Both the position numbers and the translations under genes were made by a program. Shown here piece by piece: positions 7,934-16,220 of a DNA stretch of 64,000 nt; position 1 is the stretch's first letter; each line of letters begins with the position of its first letter. Under the pieces are notes generated by a model, which did not search any database, was not told the origin of the DNA, and was given only the letters and a program-made list of their open reading frames with translations. Source of the stretch: Pacificoceanicola sp049803835 (lineage in GTDB: Bacteria > Pseudomonadota > Alphaproteobacteria > Rhodobacterales > Rhodobacteraceae); assembly GCF_049803835.1 (NCBI RefSeq), contig NZ_JBNAGK010000003.1:62001-126000 (forward strand), given 5' to 3'.

Positions 7934-9145
7934 TTACACCCGCTCGATGATCGTGGCGGCGCCCATGCCCGAGGCGATGCAGAGCGTGGCAAGGCCGGTG
8001 CCCTTGCCGGTGCGCTCCAGCTCGTCCAGCAGCGTGCCGATGATGATCGCGCCCGTCGCGCCCAAGGGGTGCCCCATGGCAATGGAGCCGCCGTTGACGT
8101 TGACCTTGTCATGATCCACGTCAAAGGCCTGCATGAAGCGCAGCACGACGGAGGCGAAGGCCTCGTTGACCTCGAACAGGTCGATGTCGGAAATGCTCAT
8201 GCCGCTGTCCTTGAGGATCTTCTCCGTCACCGGCACCGGCCCGGTCAGCATGATGGTCGGATCGGTGCCGATCTTGGCCGTGGCGCGGATGCGGGCGCGC
8301 GGTTTCAGCCCGTATTTCTCGCCGAACGCCTTGTTGCCGATCAGCACCGCGGCGGCCCCGTCCACGATCCCGGACGAGTTGCCGGCATGGTGGATGTGGT
8401 TGATCCGCTCCAGATGCGGGTACTTCATCAAGGCGACCTTGTCGAAACCCGGCATGACCTCGCCCATGTCCTTGAAACTCGCCTTCAACGCGCCAAGGCT
8501 CTGCATGTCGGTGCCGGGGCGCATGTACTCGTCCCGGTCGAGGATGGTCAGACCGTTCACGTCCGTGACCGGCACGATGGACTTCGCAAAGCGATTGTCG
8601 GCCCAGGCCGCCGCCGCGCGGTTCTGGCTCTCCACCGCCAGCGCGTCCGCGTCATCGCGGGAGAAGCCGTATTCCGTGGCGATGATGTCGGCGCTGATGC
8701 CCTGCGGTACGAAATAGGTTTCCATGGCAAGGCTCGGGTCCACGGCAATCGCCGCCCCGTCGCTGCCCATGGCCACGCGGCCCATCATCTCGACGCCGCC
8801 GGCGATATAGGCCTCACCGGCCCCGCCGCGCACCTGGTTGGCGGCGAGGTTCACCGCCTCCATGCCGGAGGCGCAGAAACGGTTGATCGCAAGGCCCGGA
8901 ATGCGCTCGTCGAGGTCCGAGGCCAGCACCGCAGACCGCGCCAGGCAGCCGCCCTGTTCGCCGACCTGCGTGACGTTGCCCCAGATCACGTCCTCGACCG
9001 CGTGTCCTTCGAGGTTGTTGCGCGCCTTCACGGCGTTCAGCACCCCCGCCGAGAGACGCAGCGAGGTCACCTCATGCAGGCTGCCATCGGCACGGCCCTT
9101 GCCGCGCGGGGTGCGGAGCGCGTCGTAGATATAGGCTTCGGTCAT
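7934..9145 (-). CDS. fadA: Acetyl-CoA C-acyltransferase (thiolase, beta-oxidation)
   Basis: This 403-residue thiolase has the complete active site: nucleophile C91 (INRFCASGMEAVN), H359 (GGSIAMGHPLGATGA) and C389 (LCIASGMGAA). It cleaves 3-ketoacyl-CoA to acetyl-CoA and shortened acyl-CoA, the last step of the cycle whose middle steps are done by the downstream fadB/J. It is the first gene of the operon thiolase - double NTF2 - cupin-NTF2 - fadB/J. The start at 9145 (MTEAYIYDALRTPRG) is chosen because thiolases begin this way; the frame stays open upstream. TGACGT/ACGTCA half-sites lie 70-108 bp upstream and resemble those in front of the MerR gene at 15.7 kb. Confidence 0.95.
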   Translation of the reverse strand: MTEAYIYDALRTPRGKGRADGSLHEVTSLRLSAGVLNAVKARNNLEGHAVEDVIWGNVTQVGEQGGCLARSAVLASDLDERIPGLAINRFCASGMEAVNLAANQVRGGAGEAYIAGGVEMMGRVAMGSDGAAIAVDPSLAMETYFVPQGISADIIATEYGFSRDDADALAVESQNRAAAAWADNRFAKSIVPVTDVNGLTILDRDEYMRPGTDMQSLGALKASFKDMGEVMPGFDKVALMKYPHLERINHIHHAGNSSGIVDGAAAVLIGNKAFGEKYGLKPRARIRATAKIGTDPTIMLTGPVPVTEKILKDSGMSISDIDLFEVNEAFASVVLRFMQAFDVDHDKVNVNGGSIAMGHPLGATGAIIIGTLLDELERTGKGTGLATLCIASGMGAATIIERV

Positions 9146-9214
9146 CGGAGAGTCTCCCGTCGGAATGTTCGTCTTGCCCCTCAGGTGGGGGCAATGGGGG
9201 GCGCGTTGCAAGAG

Positions 9215-9253
9215 TGACGTGGCGGAGGATTGCGTAAACCATCCGTCACGTCA
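9215..9253. promoter_or_regulatory. Inverted TGACGT / ACGTCA half-sites upstream of fadA
   Basis: TGACGT at 9215-9220 and ACGTCA at 9248-9253 face each other across 27 bases, in the 132-bp gap between fadA and the GST gene. The same hexamers build the two palindromes upstream of the MerR gene at 16.2 kb. The wider spacing means this may be two separate half-sites rather than one operator. Confidence 0.4.
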
Positions 9254-9277
9254 ATTTGGCCGGAGGGCGCCCGGGCC

Positions 9278-9916
9278 TCAGGCCCGGTCCGCCGGGCTGC
9301 CCGGCATCAGGTCATAGGGATGCTTCCAGCCGTCGAGCCCTTCGATGTTCGACAGCCAGCGGTCGATCTCCGGCCACTCCGCCCGGTCGAAGCCGAAAGG
9401 TTCGGGGTAGAACAGGTAGCCGCAGCAGCTCAGATCGGCATTGGTGACGCCCTGGCCGACCATCCAGTCCCGCCCGGCGAGATGGTTGTTCAGCACCTTG
9501 TAGGCCGCCTTGAGACGGCCCTGCATGAAGTCGATCACCGGGGCAGGGCGCTTGTCCTCCGGCAGGAAGTTCATCAGGAACCGCGTCATGCCGGCTTGGC
9601 TGGACATCTTGTGATTGTCCCAGAACATCCAGCGCATGACCTCGCGTTCCTCATGCGGCGTCGCTCCTCCAAAGCGGCCGCTCTTCTCGGTGACGTACAT
9701 CTGGATCACGCCGGATTGCGTCAGCTTGGTGCCGCCGTCCTCCAGGACCGGCACCTCGCCCATGGCGTTCACGTCCCGCAGGTACTCGGGCGTGCGCGTC
9801 GCGCCGTTGAAGAAATCGACGTAGACCGGCTCCCAGTCCAGCCCCGACAACTCCAGCGCCAGCGCCGCCTTGTAGGCGTTGCCGCTTTCCCCGAAGCAAT
9901 GAAGTTTGATCGTCAT
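9278..9916 (-). CDS. Glutathione S-transferase family protein
   Basis: This 212-residue protein has the GST layout. The thioredoxin-like N-domain (about 1-80) shows LHCFGESGNAYKAALALELS with a Ser/Asn in the active-site loop, the cis-Pro in GEVPVLEDGG and the glutathione-contacting TQSGVI. The all-helical C-domain (about 90-212) has the capping-box-like NADLSCCGYLFYPEPF. It probably conjugates or reduces a small electrophile with glutathione in the cytoplasm. It follows an acyl-CoA dehydrogenase on the same strand but is separated from it by a 320-bp gap holding an inverted-repeat element, so it likely has its own promoter. Confidence 0.85.
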   Translation of the reverse strand: MTIKLHCFGESGNAYKAALALELSGLDWEPVYVDFFNGATRTPEYLRDVNAMGEVPVLEDGGTKLTQSGVIQMYVTEKSGRFGGATPHEEREVMRWMFWDNHKMSSQAGMTRFLMNFLPEDKRPAPVIDFMQGRLKAAYKVLNNHLAGRDWMVGQGVTNADLSCCGYLFYPEPFGFDRAEWPEIDRWLSNIEGLDGWKHPYDLMPGSPADRA

Positions 9917-9984
9917 GCGCCCTGTCCTCCTGTCGCGCCTGTCCCAAGGTCGGACGTGGGGGTTTCACACCCCCACACCCCCGT

Positions 9985-10210
9985 GGGGGTATTTAGACCA
10001 AGAAGAAACACAAAAAGAGTCTTCCGGTAACTGCGTTTTAACCGTGATGGGGCCAGACTTTCCCTGCGGTACAGGCTGGGGAGCCGATGACCGCCCAAGG
10101 AGAAGCCCCGAGGCCGTTGAACGCCGAAGGCATGTCAGGAAGGTCGACTGCTGCCCGAACGCCGGGCCCGACGCGCGACCTTCCTGTTTCTTCTTGGTGC
10201 AAATACCCCC
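9985..10210. repeat. 226-bp unit with 26-bp terminal inverted repeats
   Basis: The left end (9985-10010) begins GGGGGTATTT and contains ACCAAGAAGAAACA. The right end (10185-10210) is its inverse with two differences. Together they bound 226 bp inside the 320-bp gap between the GST and acyl-CoA dehydrogenase genes. No open frame or clear target-site duplication is visible. Solo copies of the motif occur at 35201 and 44629, so the ends may be independent copies of a dispersed motif rather than ends of a mobile unit. Confidence 0.6.
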
Positions 10211-10236
10211 CTCTGCGCCAACCGCCCGCGCACCGC

Positions 10237-11370
10237 TCAGAAACCGCGCGCAATCAGCTCCTTCATGATCTCGTTGGTGCCGCCGTAGATCCGCTGCACC
10301 CGTGCGTCCGTCCACATCTCCGCCACCGCGTATTCCTGCATGAAGCCGTATCCGCCGTGCAGCTGCACGCATTCGTCCAGCACCTCGCCCTGCGTGTCGG
10401 TCAGCCAGTATTTCGCCATGGCCGCCTTCTCGACGCTGAGTTCCCCGCGCAGGTGCTCGGCGATGCAGGCGTCGAGGAAGGCCCGCGCCACGGTGGTCTT
10501 CGTCTGGCATTCGGCCAGCTTGAACCGGGTGTTCTGGAACTGCGTCAGCGGCCCGCCAAACGCTTCGCGCTCCTTACAATAGGCAATCGTCCGCGACACC
10601 GCGCCTTCCATCGCGCCCACCGCACCGCAGCCGATGATCAGCCGCTCCTGCGGCAGTTGCTTCATCATCTGGTAGAAGCCCTGGCCTTCCTCCCCGCCGA
10701 GCAGGTTTTCGGGCGGCAGTTCCACGTTGTCGAAGAACAGCTCGGACGTATCCGCCGCATGACAGCCGATCTTTTCGAGGTTGCGCCCGCGCGCAAACCC
10801 CTCGGCGCTCCCGGTCTCCACCACCATCAGCGACGTGCCCTTGGACCCCAGTGCCGGATCGGTCTTCGCCGCCACCACGATCAGGTTGGCGTGCTGGCCG
10901 TTGGTGATGAAGGTCTTCTGCCCCGTCAGCCGGTACGCATTGCCCTCCTTGACCGCTCGAGTCTTCAGGTTCTGCACGTCCGAGCCGCCGGACGGCTCGG
11001 TCATCGCCAGGGCACCGACCAGCTCACCGGTCACCATCTTCGGCAGCCAGCGTTGCTTCTGCTCCTCGGTGCCATAGGCCAGGATGTAATGCGCCACGAT
11101 GCCGGAATGGATGCCCTGACCCCAGCTCGCGAGGTTCGCCCGCGACGCCTCCATCAGGATCACAGCCTCATGGCCGAAATCCCCGCCCGCGCCGCCGTAT
11201 TCCTCCGGGATCGACGGGCAGAGCAAGCCAAGCGCCCCTGCCTGCTGCCAGGTCTCCGGGTCCATCTGGCCCTGCCTGCGCCACTTGTCATAAAGCGGCA
11301 TCCATTCCGTCTCCAGGAACTTCGCGGTCATCTCCGCCAGCATGGCGTGCTCTTCGGTCATCCACGTCAT
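10237..11370 (-). CDS. Acyl-CoA dehydrogenase (long-chain type)
   Basis: This 377-residue flavoenzyme makes the first double bond in acyl-CoA oxidation. It shows the family signatures LAMTEPSGGSD, QKTFITNG and the C-terminal IYGGTNEIMKELIAR, which is the ending of long-chain acyl-CoA dehydrogenases. In that subgroup the catalytic base lies in the middle of the protein; E255 (VGAMEGAVSRTIAY) is at that place, whereas the YEGT glutamate of the medium-chain type is Gly here. The start at 11370 overlaps the stop of the upstream secreted-protein gene by four bases (ATGA), so the two are coupled. The next gene downstream on this strand is the GST. Confidence 0.93.
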   Translation of the reverse strand: MTWMTEEHAMLAEMTAKFLETEWMPLYDKWRRQGQMDPETWQQAGALGLLCPSIPEEYGGAGGDFGHEAVILMEASRANLASWGQGIHSGIVAHYILAYGTEEQKQRWLPKMVTGELVGALAMTEPSGGSDVQNLKTRAVKEGNAYRLTGQKTFITNGQHANLIVVAAKTDPALGSKGTSLMVVETGSAEGFARGRNLEKIGCHAADTSELFFDNVELPPENLLGGEEGQGFYQMMKQLPQERLIIGCGAVGAMEGAVSRTIAYCKEREAFGGPLTQFQNTRFKLAECQTKTTVARAFLDACIAEHLRGELSVEKAAMAKYWLTDTQGEVLDECVQLHGGYGFMQEYAVAEMWTDARVQRIYGGTNEIMKELIARGF

Positions 11371-11888
11371 TGCGGGGTCTCCATCCCTGTCAGAACCTTT
11401 CCGAGATCCGGGTAGACCTGCGCCAGCACTTGCAAATGCATCGGGCTTTCCACCCGCACCAGATACCACGCCTCGTCCTCGACCAGAGCCACCAGCGGGG
11501 CGCTGACCTCCGGGATGCCGAGGCTGGGGAAGGCGCTGTAGGAGGCCAGCACCGCATAGGCGCGGCCGCTGTCCGTCTCGCCGATGGTCAGATCGTCCAG
11601 CGGCACCTCGAACTTCGCGCCCCAGAGCGGTTTGCCGTCGATGCTCGCCTGCACCTGCTCACGCATCATCTTTCGCATGCCTTCCGGGTCGGTGCCCGCC
11701 TGCTCCGCCACCGTCGCCAGCAGCGACGGTGGCATGTAGTCGAGCGAGGCCGCGACCTGGCCGTCCAGCATCAGCGCCTCATAGGCGCCGACACGGTCCA
11801 CGAGGTCCGCCTGCGTCGGCTCCGCCAGCGCCTTGGTTGCCAGCAAGGCCAGCAGGGCAGGGGCGATGCGCCATGGTGTCGTAGTCAT
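11367..11888 (-). CDS. Predicted periplasmic protein of unknown function
   Basis: The 173-residue product begins MTTTPWRIAPALLALLATKA and continues LAEPTQ, a Sec signal peptide with a cleavage site after about residue 21. The mature part has no Cys and no family I recognise; it looks like an alpha/beta protein (DLVDRVGAYEALMLDGQ, then a beta-rich half ending in an EDEAWYLVRVESP strand), loosely recalling small NTF2-like proteins. The start is the second of two ATGs because GGGAGG stands six bases before it and touches the first. Its stop overlaps the start of the long-chain acyl-CoA dehydrogenase, so it is co-translated with that enzyme. A role in acyl-CoA metabolism is not evident for an exported protein. 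Confidence 0.75.
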   Translation of the reverse strand: MTTTPWRIAPALLALLATKALAEPTQADLVDRVGAYEALMLDGQVAASLDYMPPSLLATVAEQAGTDPEGMRKMMREQVQASIDGKPLWGAKFEVPLDDLTIGETDSGRAYAVLASYSAFPSLGIPEVSAPLVALVEDEAWYLVRVESPMHLQVLAQVYPDLGKVLTGMETPQ

Positions 11889-12027
11889 TGTCATCCTCCC
11901 GGCGGGCCGTCCTCCGCCCGCATCCGGACCGGGCAAGGGGCCGGTCCTCTTCAGGTCGAACGATACAGATGTCGTCACGATCTGAAAGCAAGACGTTGGG
12001 TGACACCGCGCCGGGGCGATCCGCCGC

Positions 12028-12240
12028 CTACTGCTTGCGGCTCTCAAGCTCGGCATTGAACAGCCGCAGACGATGCGCGAGGGCCTCCGCGTCCGTCACG
12101 CTGTCGAAATGCTCGAAGAGGAAGGAGAGCGCCTCGCCCTCGTCCAGCCCCGCCTCCTGCGCAAAGCGTTTCAGCCTGCGATAGCCGTCCTCGGTCATCG
12201 CAACGGGAAAACGCCGGGTCAGGCGGAAACGTTTGGGCAT
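12028..12240 (-). CDS. Small ribbon-helix-helix-like protein
   Basis: The 70-residue protein has a basic N-terminus (MPKRFRLTRRFPVAM), then a strand-helix-helix pattern: RRFPVAMTEDGYRRLKRFAQEAGL followed by DEGEALSFLFEHF and a last helix. This resembles the ribbon-helix-helix fold, in which a short strand inserts in the DNA groove. AGAAGG stands nine bases before the ATG. No toxin gene lies beside it, so an antitoxin role is unsupported; it may be a free regulator. It lies between the signal-peptide protein and ridA on the same strand, with gaps of 139 and 210 bp. Confidence 0.6.
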   Translation of the reverse strand: MPKRFRLTRRFPVAMTEDGYRRLKRFAQEAGLDEGEALSFLFEHFDSVTDAEALAHRLRLFNAELESRKQ

Positions 12241-12406
12241 GGCGGGGCCTTCTGGAAAGCGGGGCGGAAGCTCGTGGCAAGGGGCAGTCAAACACAAGCC
12301 GCCGGGGTACGAAAGGGGAGCAGGGGACTCCGCCGGCCATCCGTGCCCGCCTCGGAAATGCAGGCGTTGACCTCGATGCAATCCGAGGACGTCCACGCGG
12401 GACGAA

Positions 12407-12439
12407 GCGGCCATTGATGTGTTCCCATCCAATGGCCGC
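12407..12439 (-). terminator. Hairpin after ridA
   Basis: Perfect 10-bp arms GCGGCCATTG / CAATGGCCGC enclose 13 bases just past the ridA stop. No T-run follows on the minus strand, so it may stabilise the 3' end rather than terminate on its own. Confidence 0.5.
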
Positions 12440-12450
12440 GCTGGTGCACG

Positions 12451-12846
12451 TCAGGCTGCTGCTGTCGCTTCGATCTCGAACAGCAATCCGGGGATCGCGA
12501 GGCGGGTTACACCCAGCAAGGTCATGGGCGGGGCGACCCGATGAGGTCCAAAACGCATGCCCATCAGATCGAAGTTCTGCAGCGCCTCATCGACATCGGT
12601 CGCATAGACACCCAGCTTGACGACGTTGCTCAGGGTCATGCCGGCGCCTTTCAGCACCGCTTCCAGATTGTCGAGCGCCAGGCTGATCTGCGCGCGCATG
12701 TCTCCGGGATGCTGCGGGTTTCCTTCACCATCCACGGCGGTCTGCCCGGCGCAGAACACCTGCCTCGTTGCGCCGTCGATGACCTCCGCCTGATTGTAGC
12801 CCAGCTTGATCGACCAGTCCCAGGGATTCACTGCGGTCCGTTCCAT
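12451..12846 (-). CDS. RidA family protein (Rid/YjgF/UK114)
   Basis: This 131-residue protein belongs to the Rid family, trimers that hydrolyse reactive enamine/imine intermediates or related substrates. Seen here are the strand QVFCAGQTAVDGEGN, the DLRAQ-like helix DMRAQISLALDNLEAVLKGAG, NVVKLGVYATDVDEA and the C-terminal GVTRLAIPGLLFEIEATA, where the Arg and Glu of the ligand pocket are kept. It is divergently transcribed from a WYL-domain regulator across 87 bp that hold a palindrome, so this regulator probably controls it. The exact substrate is unknown. Confidence 0.9.
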   Translation of the reverse strand: MERTAVNPWDWSIKLGYNQAEVIDGATRQVFCAGQTAVDGEGNPQHPGDMRAQISLALDNLEAVLKGAGMTLSNVVKLGVYATDVDEALQNFDLMGMRFGPHRVAPPMTLLGVTRLAIPGLLFEIEATAAA

Positions 12847-12895
12847 GTACCATTCTCCTCGTTTTCAGTTGCTGGAATCGGTTTAATCCAAAATA

Positions 12896-12912
12896 GTGCC
12901 AAATAATGTCAC
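12896..12912. promoter_or_regulatory. Palindromic operator candidate between ridA and the WYL regulator
   Basis: GTGCCAAATAATGTCAC is an interrupted palindrome (GTGnCA-N5-TGnCAC) in an AT-rich patch. It lies 50 bp upstream of ridA and 21 bp upstream of the regulator start, placed to affect both promoters. Confidence 0.5.
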
Positions 12913-12933
12913 CATTTGTGCTAGGGTCGTTTC

Positions 12934-13677
12934 ATGAACCTAAGATCGAGACATGACGCCATCGTGCGGAGCCTCCGCCGCAATGGCACATCCACCGTTG
13001 ATGCTCTGGCCGAAGAGGTCGGTGCGTCCCGCCGCACCGTGCTGCGCGATATTTCTGCCCTGCGTGACGAGGGCTACGTCATCCATTCCGATGTGGGCCG
13101 GGGCGGCGGGCTGCAACTCGACCCACAGTCGGTTCAAACGAATGCCAGACTGACGGTGCCCGAGGTCTTTGCCCTTTTGATCAGTGTCGCGGCAATGCGG
13201 GCCGCCGGGAACCTGCCGTTCTCCGAACTCGCCGATGCGGGGCTAGCCAAAATCGAACGATCCCTGCCATCCGACAAGGTGAAGGATCTCCGCAACTTTC
13301 TGGACTGCCTGCACATCGGCAAGCTGTCGCCGCTGCAGGATTTGTCTGACATGGGCAGGATGGATCCGGAATTGCTCCCGGCGTTTGAAAGGGCGTTTCT
13401 GGGGCGGCACCTCATTCAGTTCGACTATCGCGATTCGAAAGGGCGCAAGACCCGGCGCGCAGTCGAGCCGCAAGCCATGTTGATCCTCCCGCCCCTGTGG
13501 TATCTGGTAGGATGGGACCCGATGCGCACCGACTTCCGACACTTCCGGATGGACAGGATCAGCCAGCCGGAAGCGATAACCGACACCCAGTTTCGCCGCC
13601 GGCATGTCCCCTTCGAAGACGATGTCTGCCCTTACAGCGACTTGCAGAACCGACCGTCGAGCCGGCACTTCGCATGA
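12934..13677 (+). CDS. HTH / WYL-domain transcriptional regulator
   Basis: This 247-residue protein has a DeoR-like helix-turn-helix at residues about 5-55 (STVDALAEEVGASRRTVLRDI, then HSDVGRGGGLQL) and a C-terminal WYL domain (about 140-225) with FDYRDSKGRKTRRAVEPQAM, PPLWYLVGWD and FRHFRMDRI. WYL domains sense ligands and often regulate stress or catabolic genes. It is divergent from ridA and shares an 87-bp intergenic region with it, so it probably controls ridA. Its length is usual for the group that lacks the long C-terminal extension. Confidence 0.9.
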   Translation: MNLRSRHDAIVRSLRRNGTSTVDALAEEVGASRRTVLRDISALRDEGYVIHSDVGRGGGLQLDPQSVQTNARLTVPEVFALLISVAAMRAAGNLPFSELADAGLAKIERSLPSDKVKDLRNFLDCLHIGKLSPLQDLSDMGRMDPELLPAFERAFLGRHLIQFDYRDSKGRKTRRAVEPQAMLILPPLWYLVGWDPMRTDFRHFRMDRISQPEAITDTQFRRRHVPFEDDVCPYSDLQNRPSSRHFA

Positions 13678-13812
13678 TGCGCGGCATGTGGCGGGTTCGG
13701 GCTCGAACTGCGCCTGCGTCACAGCCCGAAGCGGCGATCTGGCGGCGGTGAGCCTGCCAAGTCTCCCGGTGCCGAGAGTCTCCAGCCTCTCTGCCCCTCA
13801 AACCCACCTTCC

Positions 13813-13935
13813 CCAAACAAGAACGCGGGACAGAACCCTGCCCCGCGCCTACCCCGTAGGGCGGGGCTATGCCCCGCACTCCAGACAAGAATGCGCGGGG
13901 CTAGGCCCCGCACGCCCTTCCCAAATCAGAACGCC
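13813..13935. repeat. Tandem GC-rich hairpins with repeated CAAGAA lead-in
   Basis: Two near-identical stems, GCGGGGC-TAT-GCCCCGC (13861-13877) and GCGGGGC-TAG-GCCCCGC (13895-13911), lie between the WYL regulator and an acyl-CoA dehydrogenase that converge here. Variants of CCAnACAAGAAnGCG precede or follow them at about 13813, 13881 and 13921. The stems lack T-runs. They may end transcripts from both sides, or they may be a dispersed palindromic repeat. Confidence 0.55.
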
Positions 13936-15704
13936 TCCGCGTCCAGCGCCATCACCGTCTCCGCACCGCTTTCGATCCGCGCGAGGTGCGTGCCTGTCAG
14001 CGGCAGCTGCCGTGCCATGTAATAGCGGCCCGTGGCGATCTTGGTCTCGTAGAAGGCGGTGTCCGACGCCCCGGCGGCCAGCGCGTCTTCCGCCGCCACC
14101 GCCATTTTCGCCCACATCAGGCCAAGGCAGACATGGCCGAAGAGGTGCATGAAGTCATACGAACCCGACAGCGCCGCGTTCGGGTTCTTCATGCCGTTCT
14201 GCATGAAGAACATCCCCGCCGACTGAAGATCCTTCGAGGCCTTCTTCAACGGCTCGCGGAAGTCCTTCTCGAACCCCTCCGAACGCCCCTTCGTCTCCTT
14301 GATGAAGTCGGTCACCATGGCAAAGAAGGCCATCACATGCTTGCCGCCGTCCTGCGCCAGCTTGCGGCCCACGAGGTCCAGCGCCTGAACGCCGTTCGCG
14401 CCTTCGTAGATCATCGCGATCCGGGCATCGCGGGCGAATTGGGACATGCCCCATTCCTCGATGTAGCCGTGCCCGCCATAGACCTGTTGCGCCTGCACCG
14501 CCATGTCGAAGCCGCGGTCGGTCAGGAAGCCCTTGATGACCGGCGTCAGCAGCGAAATCAGCCCGTCCGCCGCCTTGTCCTCGCACTTGTGCGCCCGGTC
14601 GATCATCGCCGCGCCCCAGTAGGTGAAGGCCCGCGCCCCTTCGACAAAGGACTTCTGATCCATCAGGTTGCGCCGGATGTCCGGATGCACGATCAGCGGA
14701 TCGGCCGGGCCGTCCGGGTTCTTCGCCCCGGTCACGTCACGCCCCTGCAGCCGGTCCTTCGCGTAGATCACCGCGTTCTGATACGCCGCTTCCGCCTGGG
14801 CAAAGCCTTGCAGGCCGACGCCGATGCGCGCCTCGTTCATCATCGTGAACATCGCCCGCATCCCCTTGTGCGCCTCGCCAAGCAGATACCCCGTCGCCTC
14901 GTCGTAATTCATCACGCAGGTGGAGTTGCCGTGGATGCCCATCTTCTCCTCGATCTTGCCGACCGACACGCCATTGCGTGCGCCCGGCTGACCATTCTCG
15001 ACGATGAACTTCGGCACGATGAAGAGGGAGACACCCTTGATGCCCTCCGGCCCGCCCGGGATCTTCGCCAGCACGAGATGAATCACGTTCTCGCTCATGT
15101 CGTGGTCGCCAGCGGAGATGAAGATCTTCTGCCCCGAGACCTTGTACGTCCCGTCCTCCTGCGGCACCGCCTTGGTGCGCATCAGGCCGAGGTCCGTGCC
15201 GCAATGCGGCTCGGTCAGGTTCATCGTGCCGGTCCACTCGCAGGTCACCATCTTCGGCAGATAGGTCGCCTTCTGCTCGTCCGAGCCATGCGCATGGATC
15301 GCCGAATAGGCGCCATGGGTCAGGCCCTGGTACATGTTGAAGGCCATGTTGGCGGCAGAGAACTGCTCGCCCACGGCGGTGCTCACCAGGTAGGGCAATC
15401 CTTGCCCGCCGTACTCCGGATCGCAATCCAGAGCCGTCCAGCCGCCCTCGCGCACCTGGTCGAACGCGGCCTTGAACCCCTCCGGCGTGCGCACCACGCC
15501 GTTTTCCAGCACGCAGCCCTGCGTGTCGCCCACCGCGTTCAGCGGCGCGAGCACATCGCCCGCCAGCTTGGCGGCCTCGCCGAGAATGGCGTCGAGCGTG
15601 TCACGGTCGAGCTCGTCATATCCGGGCACGTCCTGCTCGGAAATCTTCAGCAACTCGTTCAGGACGAACATCTGGTCCTTGACCGGTGCGGTGTAGCTGG
15701 GCAT
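13926..15704 (-). CDS. Acyl-CoA dehydrogenase with C-terminal extension (DmdC-like family)
   Basis: This 592-residue enzyme is of the enlarged acyl-CoA dehydrogenase type: an N-terminal extension domain (MPSYTAPVKDQMFVLNELL), the core (LTEPHCGTDLG, YKVSGQKIFISAGDHD), the catalytic YEG motif in ARIAMIYEGANGVQALDLVGRKL and an extra C-terminal helical domain. Members include long-chain FadE-like enzymes and the methylmercaptopropionyl-CoA dehydrogenases (DmdC) of roseobacters; the two cannot be separated from sequence alone and no other dmd gene is beside it. A MerR regulator gene lies 31 bp upstream on the same strand, so both are probably one transcript controlled by that regulator. Confidence 0.92.
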   Translation of the reverse strand: MPSYTAPVKDQMFVLNELLKISEQDVPGYDELDRDTLDAILGEAAKLAGDVLAPLNAVGDTQGCVLENGVVRTPEGFKAAFDQVREGGWTALDCDPEYGGQGLPYLVSTAVGEQFSAANMAFNMYQGLTHGAYSAIHAHGSDEQKATYLPKMVTCEWTGTMNLTEPHCGTDLGLMRTKAVPQEDGTYKVSGQKIFISAGDHDMSENVIHLVLAKIPGGPEGIKGVSLFIVPKFIVENGQPGARNGVSVGKIEEKMGIHGNSTCVMNYDEATGYLLGEAHKGMRAMFTMMNEARIGVGLQGFAQAEAAYQNAVIYAKDRLQGRDVTGAKNPDGPADPLIVHPDIRRNLMDQKSFVEGARAFTYWGAAMIDRAHKCEDKAADGLISLLTPVIKGFLTDRGFDMAVQAQQVYGGHGYIEEWGMSQFARDARIAMIYEGANGVQALDLVGRKLAQDGGKHVMAFFAMVTDFIKETKGRSEGFEKDFREPLKKASKDLQSAGMFFMQNGMKNPNAALSGSYDFMHLFGHVCLGLMWAKMAVAAEDALAAGASDTAFYETKIATGRYYMARQLPLTGTHLARIESGAETVMALDAEAF

Positions 15705-15735
15705 TGGGGTCCTCCTCGGGATCTGCGGCCGAGGG

Positions 15736-16140
15736 CTATTCGGCCGCGCTTTTCTTCTGCGTCATCGTGGCCAGCATGCGCTCGGCCCATTTCATCTGGT
15801 CCTGAAGCTCGGAGATCGCGGTGTCGAGATCCTCGCGCTGCTTCTCCAGATCGCCAAGCCGCGCCTGTGCCACCTCGTAGGAGCGCTGCAGCTGGGTCTG
15901 CTGCTGGTCGCCCACATGGTACAGGTCCAGCAATTGCCGGATCTCCTCGAGGCTGAAGCCAAAGCGCTTGCCGCGCAGGATCAGCTTGAGGCGGGCGCGG
16001 TCGCGCCGGGTAAACAGCCGCTTCTGGCCTTCACGGATGGGAAACAGCAACTCCTTCTGCTCGTAGAAGCGCAAGGTTCGGGGGGTCACCTCGAATGCGT
16101 CGCACATCTCCCGGATTGTCATTATCCTGTCGTCGGTCAT
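15736..16140 (-). CDS. MerR family regulator linked to acyl-CoA metabolism
   Basis: This 134-residue MerR protein has the winged helix-turn-helix (ITIREMCDAFEVTPRTLRFYE-type, residues about 6-70) and a C-terminal coiled coil (about 80-125) but no metal-binding Cys, so it senses an organic ligand or works as a dimer without metal. It precedes a large acyl-CoA dehydrogenase on the same strand. The 5' region has two TGACG/CGTCA palindromes with MerR-like spacing (16221-16276), probably its operators, and like half-sites occur before fadA. A second, related MerR gene lies 356 bp upstream on the same strand. Confidence 0.9.
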   Translation of the reverse strand: MTDDRIMTIREMCDAFEVTPRTLRFYEQKELLFPIREGQKRLFTRRDRARLKLILRGKRFGFSLEEIRQLLDLYHVGDQQQTQLQRSYEVAQARLGDLEKQREDLDTAISELQDQMKWAERMLATMTQKKSAAE

Positions 16141-16220
16141 TTCGTCTCGCGGTCCTCATGTCTGTTGCGATGCGACGTGAGGTGCGCTCTGCCTCACATC
16201 CATACAATGGGAAAAAACGT

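Noticed and set aside
13926..15704. Naming the large acyl-CoA dehydrogenase DmdC
   Set aside because: The family includes general FadE-type enzymes, and no dmdB or dmdD is adjacent; left as DmdC-like.
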